Shown: positions 1 through 6,248 of the stretch, piece by piece | Position numbering within the stretch: the stretch's first letter is position 1 | Layout of the letters: each line of letters starts with the position of its first letter | Source of the DNA: an uncultured Treponema sp. | Lineage (GTDB): Bacteria; Spirochaetota; Spirochaetia; Treponematales; Treponemataceae | Length of the DNA: 8,798 nt | Reading direction: 5' to 3' | Assembly: GCA_946403565.1 (NCBI GenBank) | Contig: CAMJAJ010000032.1 | Span: 1 to 8,798 of the forward strand | Position numbers and translations under genes: made by a program | The notes under the pieces: generated by a model | Seen by the model: only the letters and a program-made list of their open reading frames with translations | What the model was told of the DNA's origin: nothing | The model's database searches: none

Positions 1-1
1 G

Positions 2-349
2 TTCAGCTGGCAGGTGGGCCCGAAGCAATTCGTGGAGTGCACCCAGCCGGGCGATGAGAGCCGCTTCGTCGGAAAGACCCTCAACGAGTGGTTCAAGACC
101 CTTTCCATCGAGGAAAAGAAGGTCTTCGTCGAATCCGTGTTCCAGATCCTGGAGGGAAGCAAGGCAAAGACGAACTTCGAGCTGACGAAGAACTGGTTCG
201 AAAGCCTCGTCGGCATGAAGAAGTCCCTGGACAGCCTCCCCAAGGCCTCGCGGGACACGATGTGGAAGAACATACAGGTCCTCGTAAAGATCGTCGCCGA
301 CGAGTTCGCAAAGCAGATCCTGCCGGACATCCCGCACAGGCAGGGCTGA
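2..349 (+). CDS. C-terminal fragment of a DUF2974 / Mbeg1-like protein (alpha/beta-hydrolase fold)
   Basis: The reading frame is open from the first full codon at base 2 to TGA at 347-349, so the gene starts outside the window. A GTG at 14 could be called as a start, but the residues before it (FSWQ) belong to the family motif, so it is internal. The visible text matches the C-terminal part of DUF2974/Mbeg1-like proteins as I remember it: FSWQV, then a segment like SRFVGKTLNEWF, then an acidic helix with FVESVFQILEGSKAKT. The hydrolase core with its GxSxG-type serine would lie upstream and cannot be checked. The substrate of this family is not established. It ends 1 nt before the peptide permease start, so it is probably co-transcribed with the transporter genes, although it has no obvious role in transport. 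Family call fairly firm; function unknown. Confidence 0.8.
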   Translation, partial: FSWQVGPKQFVECTQPGDESRFVGKTLNEWFKTLSIEEKKVFVESVFQILEGSKAKTNFELTKNWFESLVGMKKSLDSLPKASRDTMWKNIQVLVKIVADEFAKQILPDIPHRQG

Positions 350-350
350 C

Positions 351-1157
351 ATGAAGAAAGGAAGCTTCGAGCTGTACCTGGGCACCGCCCTGGTATCCCT
401 GGTCCTCCTCCTTGCGCTCGTCAGCACGTTCTATACCCCCTACGGCATCAACGACATAGACATAACGGCCAGGAACTGCCCGCCCTCGCCCAGCCACATC
501 GCCGGAACGGACAACCTGGGCAGGGACATATTCAGCCGCCTGATGACCGGAGGCCGGTTCACCATCCTGGTCGCGCTCAGCACGGTCGCGCTCAGCTCCC
601 TGGCGGGAAGCATCCTGGGCATGATTTCAGGATACTTCGGGGGCGTGCTCGACGAAATCATCATGCGGGCCGTGGACGCGCTCACCTCCTTTCCCGGAAT
701 CCTCATCGCACTGGTCGTCGTCACCGTGCTTGACTGGGGTAAGTTCACGATAATACTTGCGCTCGTCATCATGTTCACGCCGAGCTTCACCCGCATCGTG
801 CGGGTCGGGACGCTCAAATACCGGGAGGCGGAGTTCATCCAGAACTGCAGGGTGTTCGGCTGCTCGCTCCCCAGGATCCTCCTGATGCACATCTACCCCA
901 ACGTCTTTCCCCTGCTCTTTCCTTCTATAATAGTGGGGCTTTCCAACGCCATCCTCGCGGAATCCAGCATGAGCTACCTGGGCCTTGGCATACAGCCGCC
1001 GACCCCGAGCTGGGGCTGGATGCTCAGCGAGGCTCAGAACATGGTGTTCAAGTCGCCGTGGTACGCCGCCAGCACGGGAAGCCTTATCGTCCTTGCCGTG
1101 GTCGGATTCAACTGCCTCGGCGAGGGCCTCCGCAGGATAACCGGGGGGGGCATCTAG
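351..1157 (+). CDS. oppC: Oligopeptide/dipeptide ABC transporter permease, OppC/DppC family
   Basis: This is one of the two inner-membrane channel subunits of a peptide (or nickel/opine) importer. The 268-residue product has an N-terminal membrane segment (about 8-28), then the family text HIAGTDNLGRDIFSR (49-63), then further membrane helices. The cytoplasmic EAA-type coupling loop that docks the ATPase is at about 157-183 (EAEFIQNCRVFG, with HIYPN after it). The late motif SYLGLGIQPPTPSWG (208-222) and the ending GEGLR (257-261) are typical of OppC. The C-terminus is short and unusual: after GEGLR it reads RITGGGI rather than the common RDALDPR, and the glycines are encoded by a run of eight G at 1143-1150. 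The length is slightly below the usual 280-300. It starts 1 nt after the upstream gene. Its usual partner OppB is not in the window. Substrate cannot be decided; dppC is equally possible. Confidence 0.93.
   Translation: MKKGSFELYLGTALVSLVLLLALVSTFYTPYGINDIDITARNCPPSPSHIAGTDNLGRDIFSRLMTGGRFTILVALSTVALSSLAGSILGMISGYFGGVLDEIIMRAVDALTSFPGILIALVVVTVLDWGKFTIILALVIMFTPSFTRIVRVGTLKYREAEFIQNCRVFGCSLPRILLMHIYPNVFPLLFPSIIVGLSNAILAESSMSYLGLGIQPPTPSWGWMLSEAQNMVFKSPWYAASTGSLIVLAVVGFNCLGEGLRRITGGGI
1143..1150 (+). repeat. Homopolymer run of eight G at the 3' end of oppC
   Basis: Eight consecutive G lie seven bases from the end of oppC and encode its Gly-Gly-Gly end. As written, the frame ends in TAG at 1155-1157. 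Removing one G gives an open frame with no stop (codons GCA TCT AGC CCG CAA GCC ATG) running into oppD, so the two proteins would fuse. Runs of this length are prone to slippage and to sequencing error. Confidence 0.85.
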
Positions 1158-1167
1158 CCCGCAAGCC

Positions 1168-2160
1168 ATGCAGGAAGCGGCGCTCCTTTCGATCAAAGAC
1201 CTCCTCATCTGCATAGAGTCCCAGGACGGCAGACGCTACCCCGCGGTGGACGGAATCAGCCTTGACATACGGAAGGGGGAGATTCTCGCGCTGGTCGGCG
1301 AAAGCGGCTGCGGAAAAAGCTTGACCGCCCTCGCGGTTGAAGGACTGCTGGACGGAGCCGCCATGCAGTGCGGCGGAAGCATCACATTTGACGGAAGGGA
1401 GCTTGACTCGCTCACGGAAAAGGAGCGGCTCACGATCTACGGACGCGACATAGGGATGGTATTCCAGGAACCGATGACGAGCCTGGACCCCCTGATGAAG
1501 ATCGGCGAGCAGGTGGGAGAAAGTTTGCAGCTCCACAGCGTCCTCGGAAAGCAGGCCCTGGAAAAACTCGTGGAAGAAGCCCTCGCAGCCGTGAACCTTG
1601 AGGAGCCGCGCCGCCTGATGCAGCAATACCCCCATGAGCTTTCCGGCGGCATGCGGCAGCGCGTCATGATAGCGAGCGCGACAATCTGCCGCCCCAAGCT
1701 CCTCATAGCGGACGAACCGACCACCGCCCTGGACGCGCTGACACAGGAGCAGGTCATCTCGCTGCTCAAGAAGATAAACGCGGATTACGGGACGGCGATA
1801 CTCTTCATCTCGCACGACCTGACGCTGGTGTCCCAGATCTGCGACAGGATCGCGGTCATGTATGCGGGGAAGATCGTCGAGCAGGGGGACACGAAGGACG
1901 TGCTGCGCTCCCCGGTCCACCCCTACACGAGCGCCCTGCTCGCCTCGGTGCCGTCAAGGAAGATGAAGGGGCGGCCCCTCGACTGCATAGGCGGGCGGGT
2001 GCCCACCGTGACGGAGGAAAAGCCCCCCTGCCCCTTCGCCCCCCGCTGCCCCAAGGCGCAGGCCACATGCCTGGAACGGCCGCCCCTGACCACGGAGCTG
2101 CCGGGAGGCCACACGGCCTGCTGCAACTTCCCCCTGGCAGCAAAATCCGATATACTGTAG
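1168..2160 (+). CDS. oppD: Oligopeptide/dipeptide ABC transporter ATP-binding protein, OppD/DppD family
   Basis: Cytoplasmic ATPase that powers peptide import through the OppB/OppC-type channel. All motifs are intact in 330 residues: Walker A GESGCGKS (44-51), Q-loop glutamine 100 in VFQEPMTSLDP, signature LSGGM (158-162), Walker B LLIADE with catalytic Glu183, D-loop TTALD, and switch His216. The C-terminal extension (about 250-325) has HPYT and the cysteine pattern CPFAPRC...C (Cys288, 294, 301) with a further Cys pair at 318-319. In this family such cysteines can hold a 4Fe-4S cluster. It starts 10 nt after oppC, with no good Shine-Dalgarno close to the ATG, so translation is probably coupled to oppC. 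The second ATPase (OppF/DppF) normally found next is absent: rsuA follows after 3 nt. The ATPase must pair with a distant OppF or work as a homodimer. dppD is an equally valid name. Confidence 0.94.
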   Translation: MQEAALLSIKDLLICIESQDGRRYPAVDGISLDIRKGEILALVGESGCGKSLTALAVEGLLDGAAMQCGGSITFDGRELDSLTEKERLTIYGRDIGMVFQEPMTSLDPLMKIGEQVGESLQLHSVLGKQALEKLVEEALAAVNLEEPRRLMQQYPHELSGGMRQRVMIASATICRPKLLIADEPTTALDALTQEQVISLLKKINADYGTAILFISHDLTLVSQICDRIAVMYAGKIVEQGDTKDVLRSPVHPYTSALLASVPSRKMKGRPLDCIGGRVPTVTEEKPPCPFAPRCPKAQATCLERPPLTTELPGGHTACCNFPLAAKSDIL

Positions 2161-2163
2161 CCC

Positions 2164-2946
2164 ATGAAAGAAGAGAAGGACAAGGAGCGGCTGGACAAGG
2201 TGCTGTCCAACAACGGCTTCGGCTCCCGCAAGACGGTGCGCAGGCTCATCCGGGACGGTGCCGTGCGCGTGAACGGGGAGCTCGTGACGCAGCCGGAAGT
2301 GCACGTGAACGTCGCGCTCGACAGGATATGCGTTGACGGGGAGGAGCAGCAGGTCATACGCCATGTCTACCTGATGATGAACAAGGCGGCAGGCGACGTC
2401 TGCTCCACCAAGTGCGGCGAGCACCGGACGGTATTCGAAGCCCTCGATGAAAAGTACCTGGGCAAGTTCATGGGCGGCACGGTCGCGGCCGTGGGCAGGC
2501 TGGACGTAGACACCGAAGGGCTGCTCGTATTCACGACGGACGGAGCGCTGAACCATTTCCTGACGGCCCCCAAGAACAGGATACCCAAGACCTACCTCGT
2601 CCGCCTGCGCGACGCGCTTTCACCGGAGAAACAGGCGCGCTACACGGAGAAGCTGAAAAAAGGAATCCACATAGAGGCGGAAGGCAGCGAGCCCGCCGCG
2701 GACTGCCTGGGTGCAGAGTGCGAGTGGGACGGCGACTCCGAGTGCAGGCTCACCATCTACGAAGGCAAGTACCACGAGGTCAAGCGGATGTTCCTCGCGC
2801 TCGGCAACGAGGTCACCTACCTCAAGCGCCTGCGGATGAACGGGTTGGAGCTTGACCCCGCCCTTACTCCCGGCCAGTACCGGGAACTGACGGACACGGA
2901 GCTGGAACTGCTGGCCCGGCGGCAGGCAGGAGACAACCCGCAGTAG
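2164..2946 (+). CDS. rsuA: 16S rRNA pseudouridine synthase, RsuA type
   Basis: Predicted to convert a uridine in 16S rRNA (position 516 in E. coli) to pseudouridine in the cytoplasm. The 260-residue protein has an N-terminal S4 RNA-binding domain (about 8-60, RLDKVLSNNGFGSRK) and then the RsuA/RluB/RluE/RluF catalytic domain. The catalytic aspartate is Asp114 in GRLDVDTEGLL (111-121); KTYLV (142-146) and GKYHEVKRMF (201-210) are the other family motifs. The text YLMMNKAAGDVCST with HRTVF (69-91) resembles RsuA rather than RluB, whose equivalent region reads differently, so I favour RsuA. It is about 30 residues longer than the E. coli protein, mainly at the ends. It follows oppD by 3 nt with no clear Shine-Dalgarno and is probably the last gene of the + strand transcript. 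Paralogues RluB/E/F remain possible. Confidence 0.88.
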   Translation: MKEEKDKERLDKVLSNNGFGSRKTVRRLIRDGAVRVNGELVTQPEVHVNVALDRICVDGEEQQVIRHVYLMMNKAAGDVCSTKCGEHRTVFEALDEKYLGKFMGGTVAAVGRLDVDTEGLLVFTTDGALNHFLTAPKNRIPKTYLVRLRDALSPEKQARYTEKLKKGIHIEAEGSEPAADCLGAECEWDGDSECRLTIYEGKYHEVKRMFLALGNEVTYLKRLRMNGLELDPALTPGQYRELTDTELELLARRQAGDNPQ

Positions 2947-2984
2947 TTCACTTCCGACGCACCCGGCGGGGTGCGTCCTGAACT
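2945..2984. terminator. GC stem-loop between convergent rsuA and the CBS-ACT gene, probable terminator
   Basis: A perfect 9-bp stem (2956-2964 with 2969-2977) closes a four-base loop GGCG. It is extended outside an asymmetric internal loop by a 6-bp pairing (2945-2950 with 2979-2984). It begins at the rsuA stop codon. No clear U tract follows on either strand (only GCTTTCCC on +), so it may act as a factor-assisted or bidirectional terminator or protect the mRNA end. The base pairing is certain; the role is inferred. Confidence 0.5.
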
Positions 2985-3011
2985 GCTTTCCCAGGGGGCG
3001 TCGGAACCGCC

Positions 3012-3656
3012 TTACACCCGGCGGATGTCCTCCAACGTGGCTCCTGCGTCCGCGATGATTTTCCGCATGTCATCCAGCTCTATACCGGAGGCACGGAGCG
3101 TGACCTTGCGCTTACCCGCCTCCTCGACATCGGCGGTGACGAGGGAGACGATGTTGCCGTTTTTGTCGGCCAGGGAGGTGGAGATGACGCTCAGCGCGCC
3201 GGGCTTGTCCCCCATCACGAAGGTGGCGCGGACGCCGGCGTGCCGGGTACCGAACATGCTGATGAAGGCCTTGAACAGGTCGCTCTCCGTGATTATGCCT
3301 ATCACGAGCTCGTCCTGCTTCACGACGAGCGAGCCGATGTCGTAGTCCAGCATCAGGCGGGCGGCCTCCTCCACGGTCTCGTTCGCACTGACGGTGACCA
3401 CCGGAGAAACCATGACCTTGCTGACCGTCATCTTGTTCAGAAGGTAGCTCAGCTCGAACATATCCAGAGTGGTCGCATCGCTCGGACCTGAGTTCTTTAT
3501 GTCGTTGCTCGTGATGATTCCGATGAGGCAGCCGGACTTGTCCAGCACCGGCAGCTTGGTTATGTTGTTCTTCATCATCAGGTCCTTTGCCTCAGGCAAG
3601 GGCCTGTCTCCCGTTATGGTCACGGGATTCCTCGTCATAACGTCATTCACCAACAT
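3012..3656 (-). CDS. CBS-pair plus ACT domain protein (AcuB-like), probable ligand sensor
   Basis: The 214-residue soluble protein has two CBS motifs (about 1-58, starting MLVNDVMTRNPVTI, and about 75-133, starting MTVSKVMVSPVVTV), which usually bind adenosine nucleotides. An ACT domain follows (about 141-212, with FVMGDKPGALSVIS); ACT domains commonly bind amino acids. The layout and length match proteins annotated as AcuB or CBS/ACT. There is no membrane segment and no catalytic domain, so a regulatory role is likely. The start is firmly set by a complete Shine-Dalgarno (GGAGGTGA) four bases before ATG. It lies 39 nt downstream of livF on the same strand with no terminator visible between, so it is probably the last gene of the Liv operon and may sense branched-chain amino acids or cell energy. 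The stop is TAA. The domain call is firm; the physiological role and partner are not known. Confidence 0.9.
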   Translation of the reverse strand: MLVNDVMTRNPVTITGDRPLPEAKDLMMKNNITKLPVLDKSGCLIGIITSNDIKNSGPSDATTLDMFELSYLLNKMTVSKVMVSPVVTVSANETVEEAARLMLDYDIGSLVVKQDELVIGIITESDLFKAFISMFGTRHAGVRATFVMGDKPGALSVISTSLADKNGNIVSLVTADVEEAGKRKVTLRASGIELDDMRKIIADAGATLEDIRRV

Positions 3657-3660
3657 ACAG

Positions 3661-3668
3661 TCACCTCC
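3661..3668 (-). promoter_or_regulatory. Strong Shine-Dalgarno site of the CBS-ACT gene
   Basis: The minus strand reads GGAGGTGA, full complementarity to the 16S rRNA 3' end, four bases before the ATG at 3656. It is the best ribosome-binding site in the window. It would allow strong translation independent of livF, which matters because livF translation may stop early at its TAG codon. Confidence 0.75.
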
Positions 3669-3695
3669 AAAAACTCATTACGTCGTTACGCAAAA

Positions 3696-4406
3696 TCAAC
3701 CGCCCAGATAGGCGGACTTCACGGCCTCGTTGGAAATCAAATCCGCGGCGCGGCCTTCCATCGTCACCTTTCCGGTCTCCAGGATATAGGCCCGGTTCGC
3801 AATCGAAAGGGCCTTGTATGCATTCTGTTCCACCAGGAGGACGGTCGTGCCCTCCCGGTTTATCTGCTGGATAATCCTGAAAATCTCATCGACCAGGATG
3901 GGGGCAAGCCCCATGCTTGGCTCGTCCAAAAGCAGGAGGGACGGCTTGGACATGAGGCTCCGTCCCATCGCAAGCATCTGCTGCTCGCCGCCGGAAAGCG
4001 TAGCCGCCTCCTGCCGTTCCCGCTCCTTCAACCGGGGGAAAAGCGCAAAGACCCGCTCCATGTCCTGCCGGATTCCCGCCTAGTCGTTCCGCGTAAAGGC
4101 GCCCAGCTCCAGGTTCTCCCGGACGCTCATGTTCGCAAAGACCCGACGACCTTCGGGAACCTGGACCAGCCCCAGCCTCACGATCCGGTCGGCACCCATC
4201 GCGGATATGTCCTGTCCGTTGAAGGTGACCGACCCCGCGGCCTTCTTGATTATGCCGCTCAGGCTGTGCAGGGTCGTGGTCTTGCCCGCGCCGTTGGACC
4301 CGATAAGGCTGATTATCTCTCCCTGCTCGACGGAAAAGGAAATGCCCCTGAGCGCCTTGATGGCTCCGTACGAGACCTCCAGGCCCTTCACTTCCAGCAT
4401 GCTCAT
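3696..4406 (-). pseudogene. livF: livF, branched-chain amino acid ABC transporter ATPase, interrupted by an in-frame TAG at codon 109
   Basis: Second ATPase of the HAAT-family importer. The start is ATG at 4406, in an ATGA overlap with the livG stop and preceded by AAGGAGGG (4413-4420) at 7-nt spacing. The whole frame from 4406 to TGA at 3696-3698 is 236 codons, the normal LivF length, with one internal TAG (4080-4082). Before it lie Walker A GSNGAGKT (36-43) and the Q-loop with VPEGRRVFANMSVRENLELGAF (83-104). After it lie LFPRL (122-126), the signature LSGGEQQ (137-143), Walker B LLLLDEPSMGL (157-167) and the VEQN switch typical of LivF. No frameshift is needed: both halves share one frame. 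Neither half has all ATPase motifs, so termination at 109 should inactivate the subunit unless the stop is read through, the halves reassemble (an ATG lies seven codons downstream, at 4061), or the base is a sequencing error. Confidence 0.9.
4080..4082 (-). other. livF: In-frame amber codon (TAG) inside livF
   Basis: The minus strand reads CGG AAC GAC TAG GCG GGA ATC (R N D stop A G I). The next codons continue as R Q D M E R V F, the normal LivF helix before LFPRL. Remembered LivF homologues carry a polar residue, often Lys, at this point, so a single change from AAG or CAG would explain it. TAG followed by G is not an evident readthrough signal, and I see no strong stem-loop immediately after it. 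Confidence 0.95.
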
Positions 4407-5227
4407 GACGCGCCCTCCTTGCCGCCCGCAAAGCCAGAACCGAGGTAGGCCTTGACCACATCCTCGTTGTTCTGAATCTCCTCCGGCAGCCCGCTTGCGA
4501 TGACGCGGCCATAGTTCAAGACCATGAGCCGTTCGCATATACCCATCACGAGCTTCATGTCGTGCTCGATGAGCAGGATCGTCAGGTTGAACTCCTTACG
4601 GATGAACGAGATGAGCTCCATAAGCTCCTCCGTCTCCTGACCGTTCATACCGGCGGCGGGTTCATCAAGCAGAAGGAGCTTGGGCTCGCTCGCCAGCGCA
4701 CGGCATATCTCCAGCTTACGCTGCTCTCCATAGGGAAGGTTGCGGGCCAGCTCATTCTTGAAAGAATCGATGTGGAACAGGGAAAGCAGGCGTCCGGCCT
4801 TCTCCCGCATCATGTTCTCGTCCCGGCGGAAGCGTGACGTGCGGAACTCCACATCAAGCGGGGTCACCGTCCGCTTCTGGTGCAGGGCAATCTTCACGTT
4901 GTCCTCGACCGTCAGCGAACCAAACAGCCTGATGTTCTGGAAGGTGCGGGCTATGCCGATGCGGTTCAGCTGCGCCGGATTCCTGCCGCTTATGACGGAA
5001 AGCTTCCCGTCCCGGTCCACGAAGGTAATCGTCCCTTCAGTGGGCTTGTACACGCCGGAAAGCATGTTGAACACGGTGGTCTTGCCGGCCCCGTTCGGCC
5101 CGATGAGCCCGATGAGCTCGCCTGCGTAGAGGTCCAGATTGAACGAGGATACGGCCCGGAGTCCCCCGAACTGTATCGAGATATCCTTTGCCCGGAGCAG
5201 CAGCTCCCGCTTTTCATTGTCTGCCAT
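4403..5227 (-). CDS. livG: Branched-chain amino acid ABC transporter ATPase LivG
   Basis: Cytoplasmic ATPase of the high-affinity branched-chain amino acid importer, partner of LivF. The 274-residue product is complete: Walker A GPNGAGKT (43-50), Q-loop Gln97 in ARTFQNIRLFGSLTVEDN, the LivG-type signature LPYGEQRKLE (164-173) in place of canonical LSGGQ, Walker B LLLLDEPAAGMN (184-195) with Glu189, and switch His222 in IEHDM. The ending VVKAYLG is also standard; an extra tail SGFAGGKEGAS follows. The start at 5227 is supported by AAGGAGG (5235-5241) upstream, and it begins 3 nt after the livM stop. Its TGA stop overlaps the livF ATG (ATGA), so livF translation is coupled to it. Unlike livF it has no defect, so half of the ATPase pair is intact. 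Confidence 0.96.
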   Translation of the reverse strand: MADNEKRELLLRAKDISIQFGGLRAVSSFNLDLYAGELIGLIGPNGAGKTTVFNMLSGVYKPTEGTITFVDRDGKLSVISGRNPAQLNRIGIARTFQNIRLFGSLTVEDNVKIALHQKRTVTPLDVEFRTSRFRRDENMMREKAGRLLSLFHIDSFKNELARNLPYGEQRKLEICRALASEPKLLLLDEPAAGMNGQETEELMELISFIRKEFNLTILLIEHDMKLVMGICERLMVLNYGRVIASGLPEEIQNNEDVVKAYLGSGFAGGKEGAS

Positions 5228-5230
5228 AGG

Positions 5231-6241
5231 CTAGGCCTCCTTCCTAAAGCGCGCGATAAGCCGCCTGCAGAAGGCGGGGGCCTTTTCGTACAGGCCGGTG
5301 AAGCTTATCTCCTTGGTGCCCAGGAGGCCCTGCGGCCTAAAGAGCATCATCAGCGTCAACAGCACGGGATAAATCAGGAGCCGGTAGTCCTTGAGGATGC
5401 GGAGCATCTCCTGAAGAATCGTCAGCGAGAAGGCGGCGATGACCGAACCGGTGACGCTGCCCATTCCACCGAACACCACGTAAATCAAATCGTTTATGGA
5501 AGCATTGAAGTCAAACTGCTTGGGCTGGATGAACCCTATGAAGGGCGCATACAGGCCCCCGGCAAGTCCGGCTATAAACGACGCAATGACGAAGCCTATC
5601 ATCTTGTAGCGGAAGACCGAGATGCCGTTGCTCCTGGCAGCAATCTCGTCCTCGCGGACGGCAAGGATTGCCCGCCCGTACGTGGAGCGGATGAAATTGT
5701 GCAGCAGGACGATGACGAGCACCAGCGTCCCGATTATGGCAAGATAGGACAGGCTCGCACCGTGGTCCAGGGACGTCGTGAATATGGTGCTGAACTGCTT
5801 GCCGTTGGGGCCGCCGGTCAAATCCTTCAGGTTCACCAGGAAGACCCTGATTATCTCGCCGAAAGCGAGCGTCACGATGGCGAGGTAGTCGCCTTCGAGC
5901 TTCAACGTCGGGAAGCCGATCAAGAAGCCCACGAACGCAGCGACAAGGGCCGCCATGACAATGCTCAGGGGGAGGGGTATATGCAGGCTCTCGGTCAAGG
6001 CGATGACCATATACGCCCCGACGGCCTCAAAGCCCGCCTGCCCCAGGGAAAGCTGCCCCGTGATGCCGGAGATGACGTTGACCGAGATGGCCATAAGCGC
6101 ATTGATTCCGCCGAGGGTGATTATCTGGGCAGAGTAGGCGTCGATCGCACCGACCTCGATGAGGAGGGCGGGAATGACAATGGCGGCAAGCGCGAGGCTG
6201 GACAGCAGAATCATGTTCCGTATGTTTTTATCCTTCATCAT
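5231..6241 (-). CDS. livM: Branched-chain amino acid ABC transporter permease LivM
   Basis: One of two inner-membrane channel subunits of the HAAT importer. The 336-residue hydrophobic protein has a first membrane segment at about 9-30 and the family signature SGITGQLSLGQAGF (58-71). FPTLKLEGDYLAIVTLAFGEI follows at about 110-130, and the cytoplasmic EAA-like coupling loop GRAILAVREDEIAARSNGI at 189-207. The late motifs are GGLYAPFIGF, GGMGSVTGSVIAA (258-270) and FRPQGLLG (301-308). It is preceded by AGGGGG overlapping the livH stop codon; the two genes are separated by 7 nt. ATG ATG is present at the start, and the first is taken because it has the better spacing. It stops with TAG, 3 nt before livG. 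Complete, with nothing missing. Substrate within the branched-chain or related amino acid group is inferred from family only. Confidence 0.96.
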   Translation of the reverse strand: MMKDKNIRNMILLSSLALAAIVIPALLIEVGAIDAYSAQIITLGGINALMAISVNVISGITGQLSLGQAGFEAVGAYMVIALTESLHIPLPLSIVMAALVAAFVGFLIGFPTLKLEGDYLAIVTLAFGEIIRVFLVNLKDLTGGPNGKQFSTIFTTSLDHGASLSYLAIIGTLVLVIVLLHNFIRSTYGRAILAVREDEIAARSNGISVFRYKMIGFVIASFIAGLAGGLYAPFIGFIQPKQFDFNASINDLIYVVFGGMGSVTGSVIAAFSLTILQEMLRILKDYRLLIYPVLLTLMMLFRPQGLLGTKEISFTGLYEKAPAFCRRLIARFRKEA

Positions 6242-6248
6242 GCACCCC

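Noticed and set aside
14..349. GTG at 14 as a true start giving a complete 111-residue protein
   Set aside because: The frame is open upstream and the residues before the GTG match the DUF2974 motif, so the gene is a fragment cut by the window edge.
1108..1920. A 270-codon minus-strand frame opposite oppD
   Set aside because: oppD has every ABC motif in the right order; the antisense product shows no recognisable domain.
4080..4082. Pyrrolysine or selenocysteine insertion at the livF stop
   Set aside because: The codon is TAG, so selenocysteine is excluded. LivF has no known catalytic pyrrolysine, and TAG is used freely as a stop in neighbouring genes.
3886..4512. A 208-codon minus-strand frame crossing the livF stop in another frame, suggesting a frameshift
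   Set aside because: The conserved LivF text stays in one frame on both sides of the TAG; this alternative frame gives no LivF motifs, so the lesion is a nonsense codon and not a frameshift.
4080..4538. A 152-residue protein starting at 4538 as the livF N-terminus
   Set aside because: The residues before the ATG at 4406 are the livG 3' end read in another frame; the ATG at 4406 has a proper Shine-Dalgarno and matches the family start.
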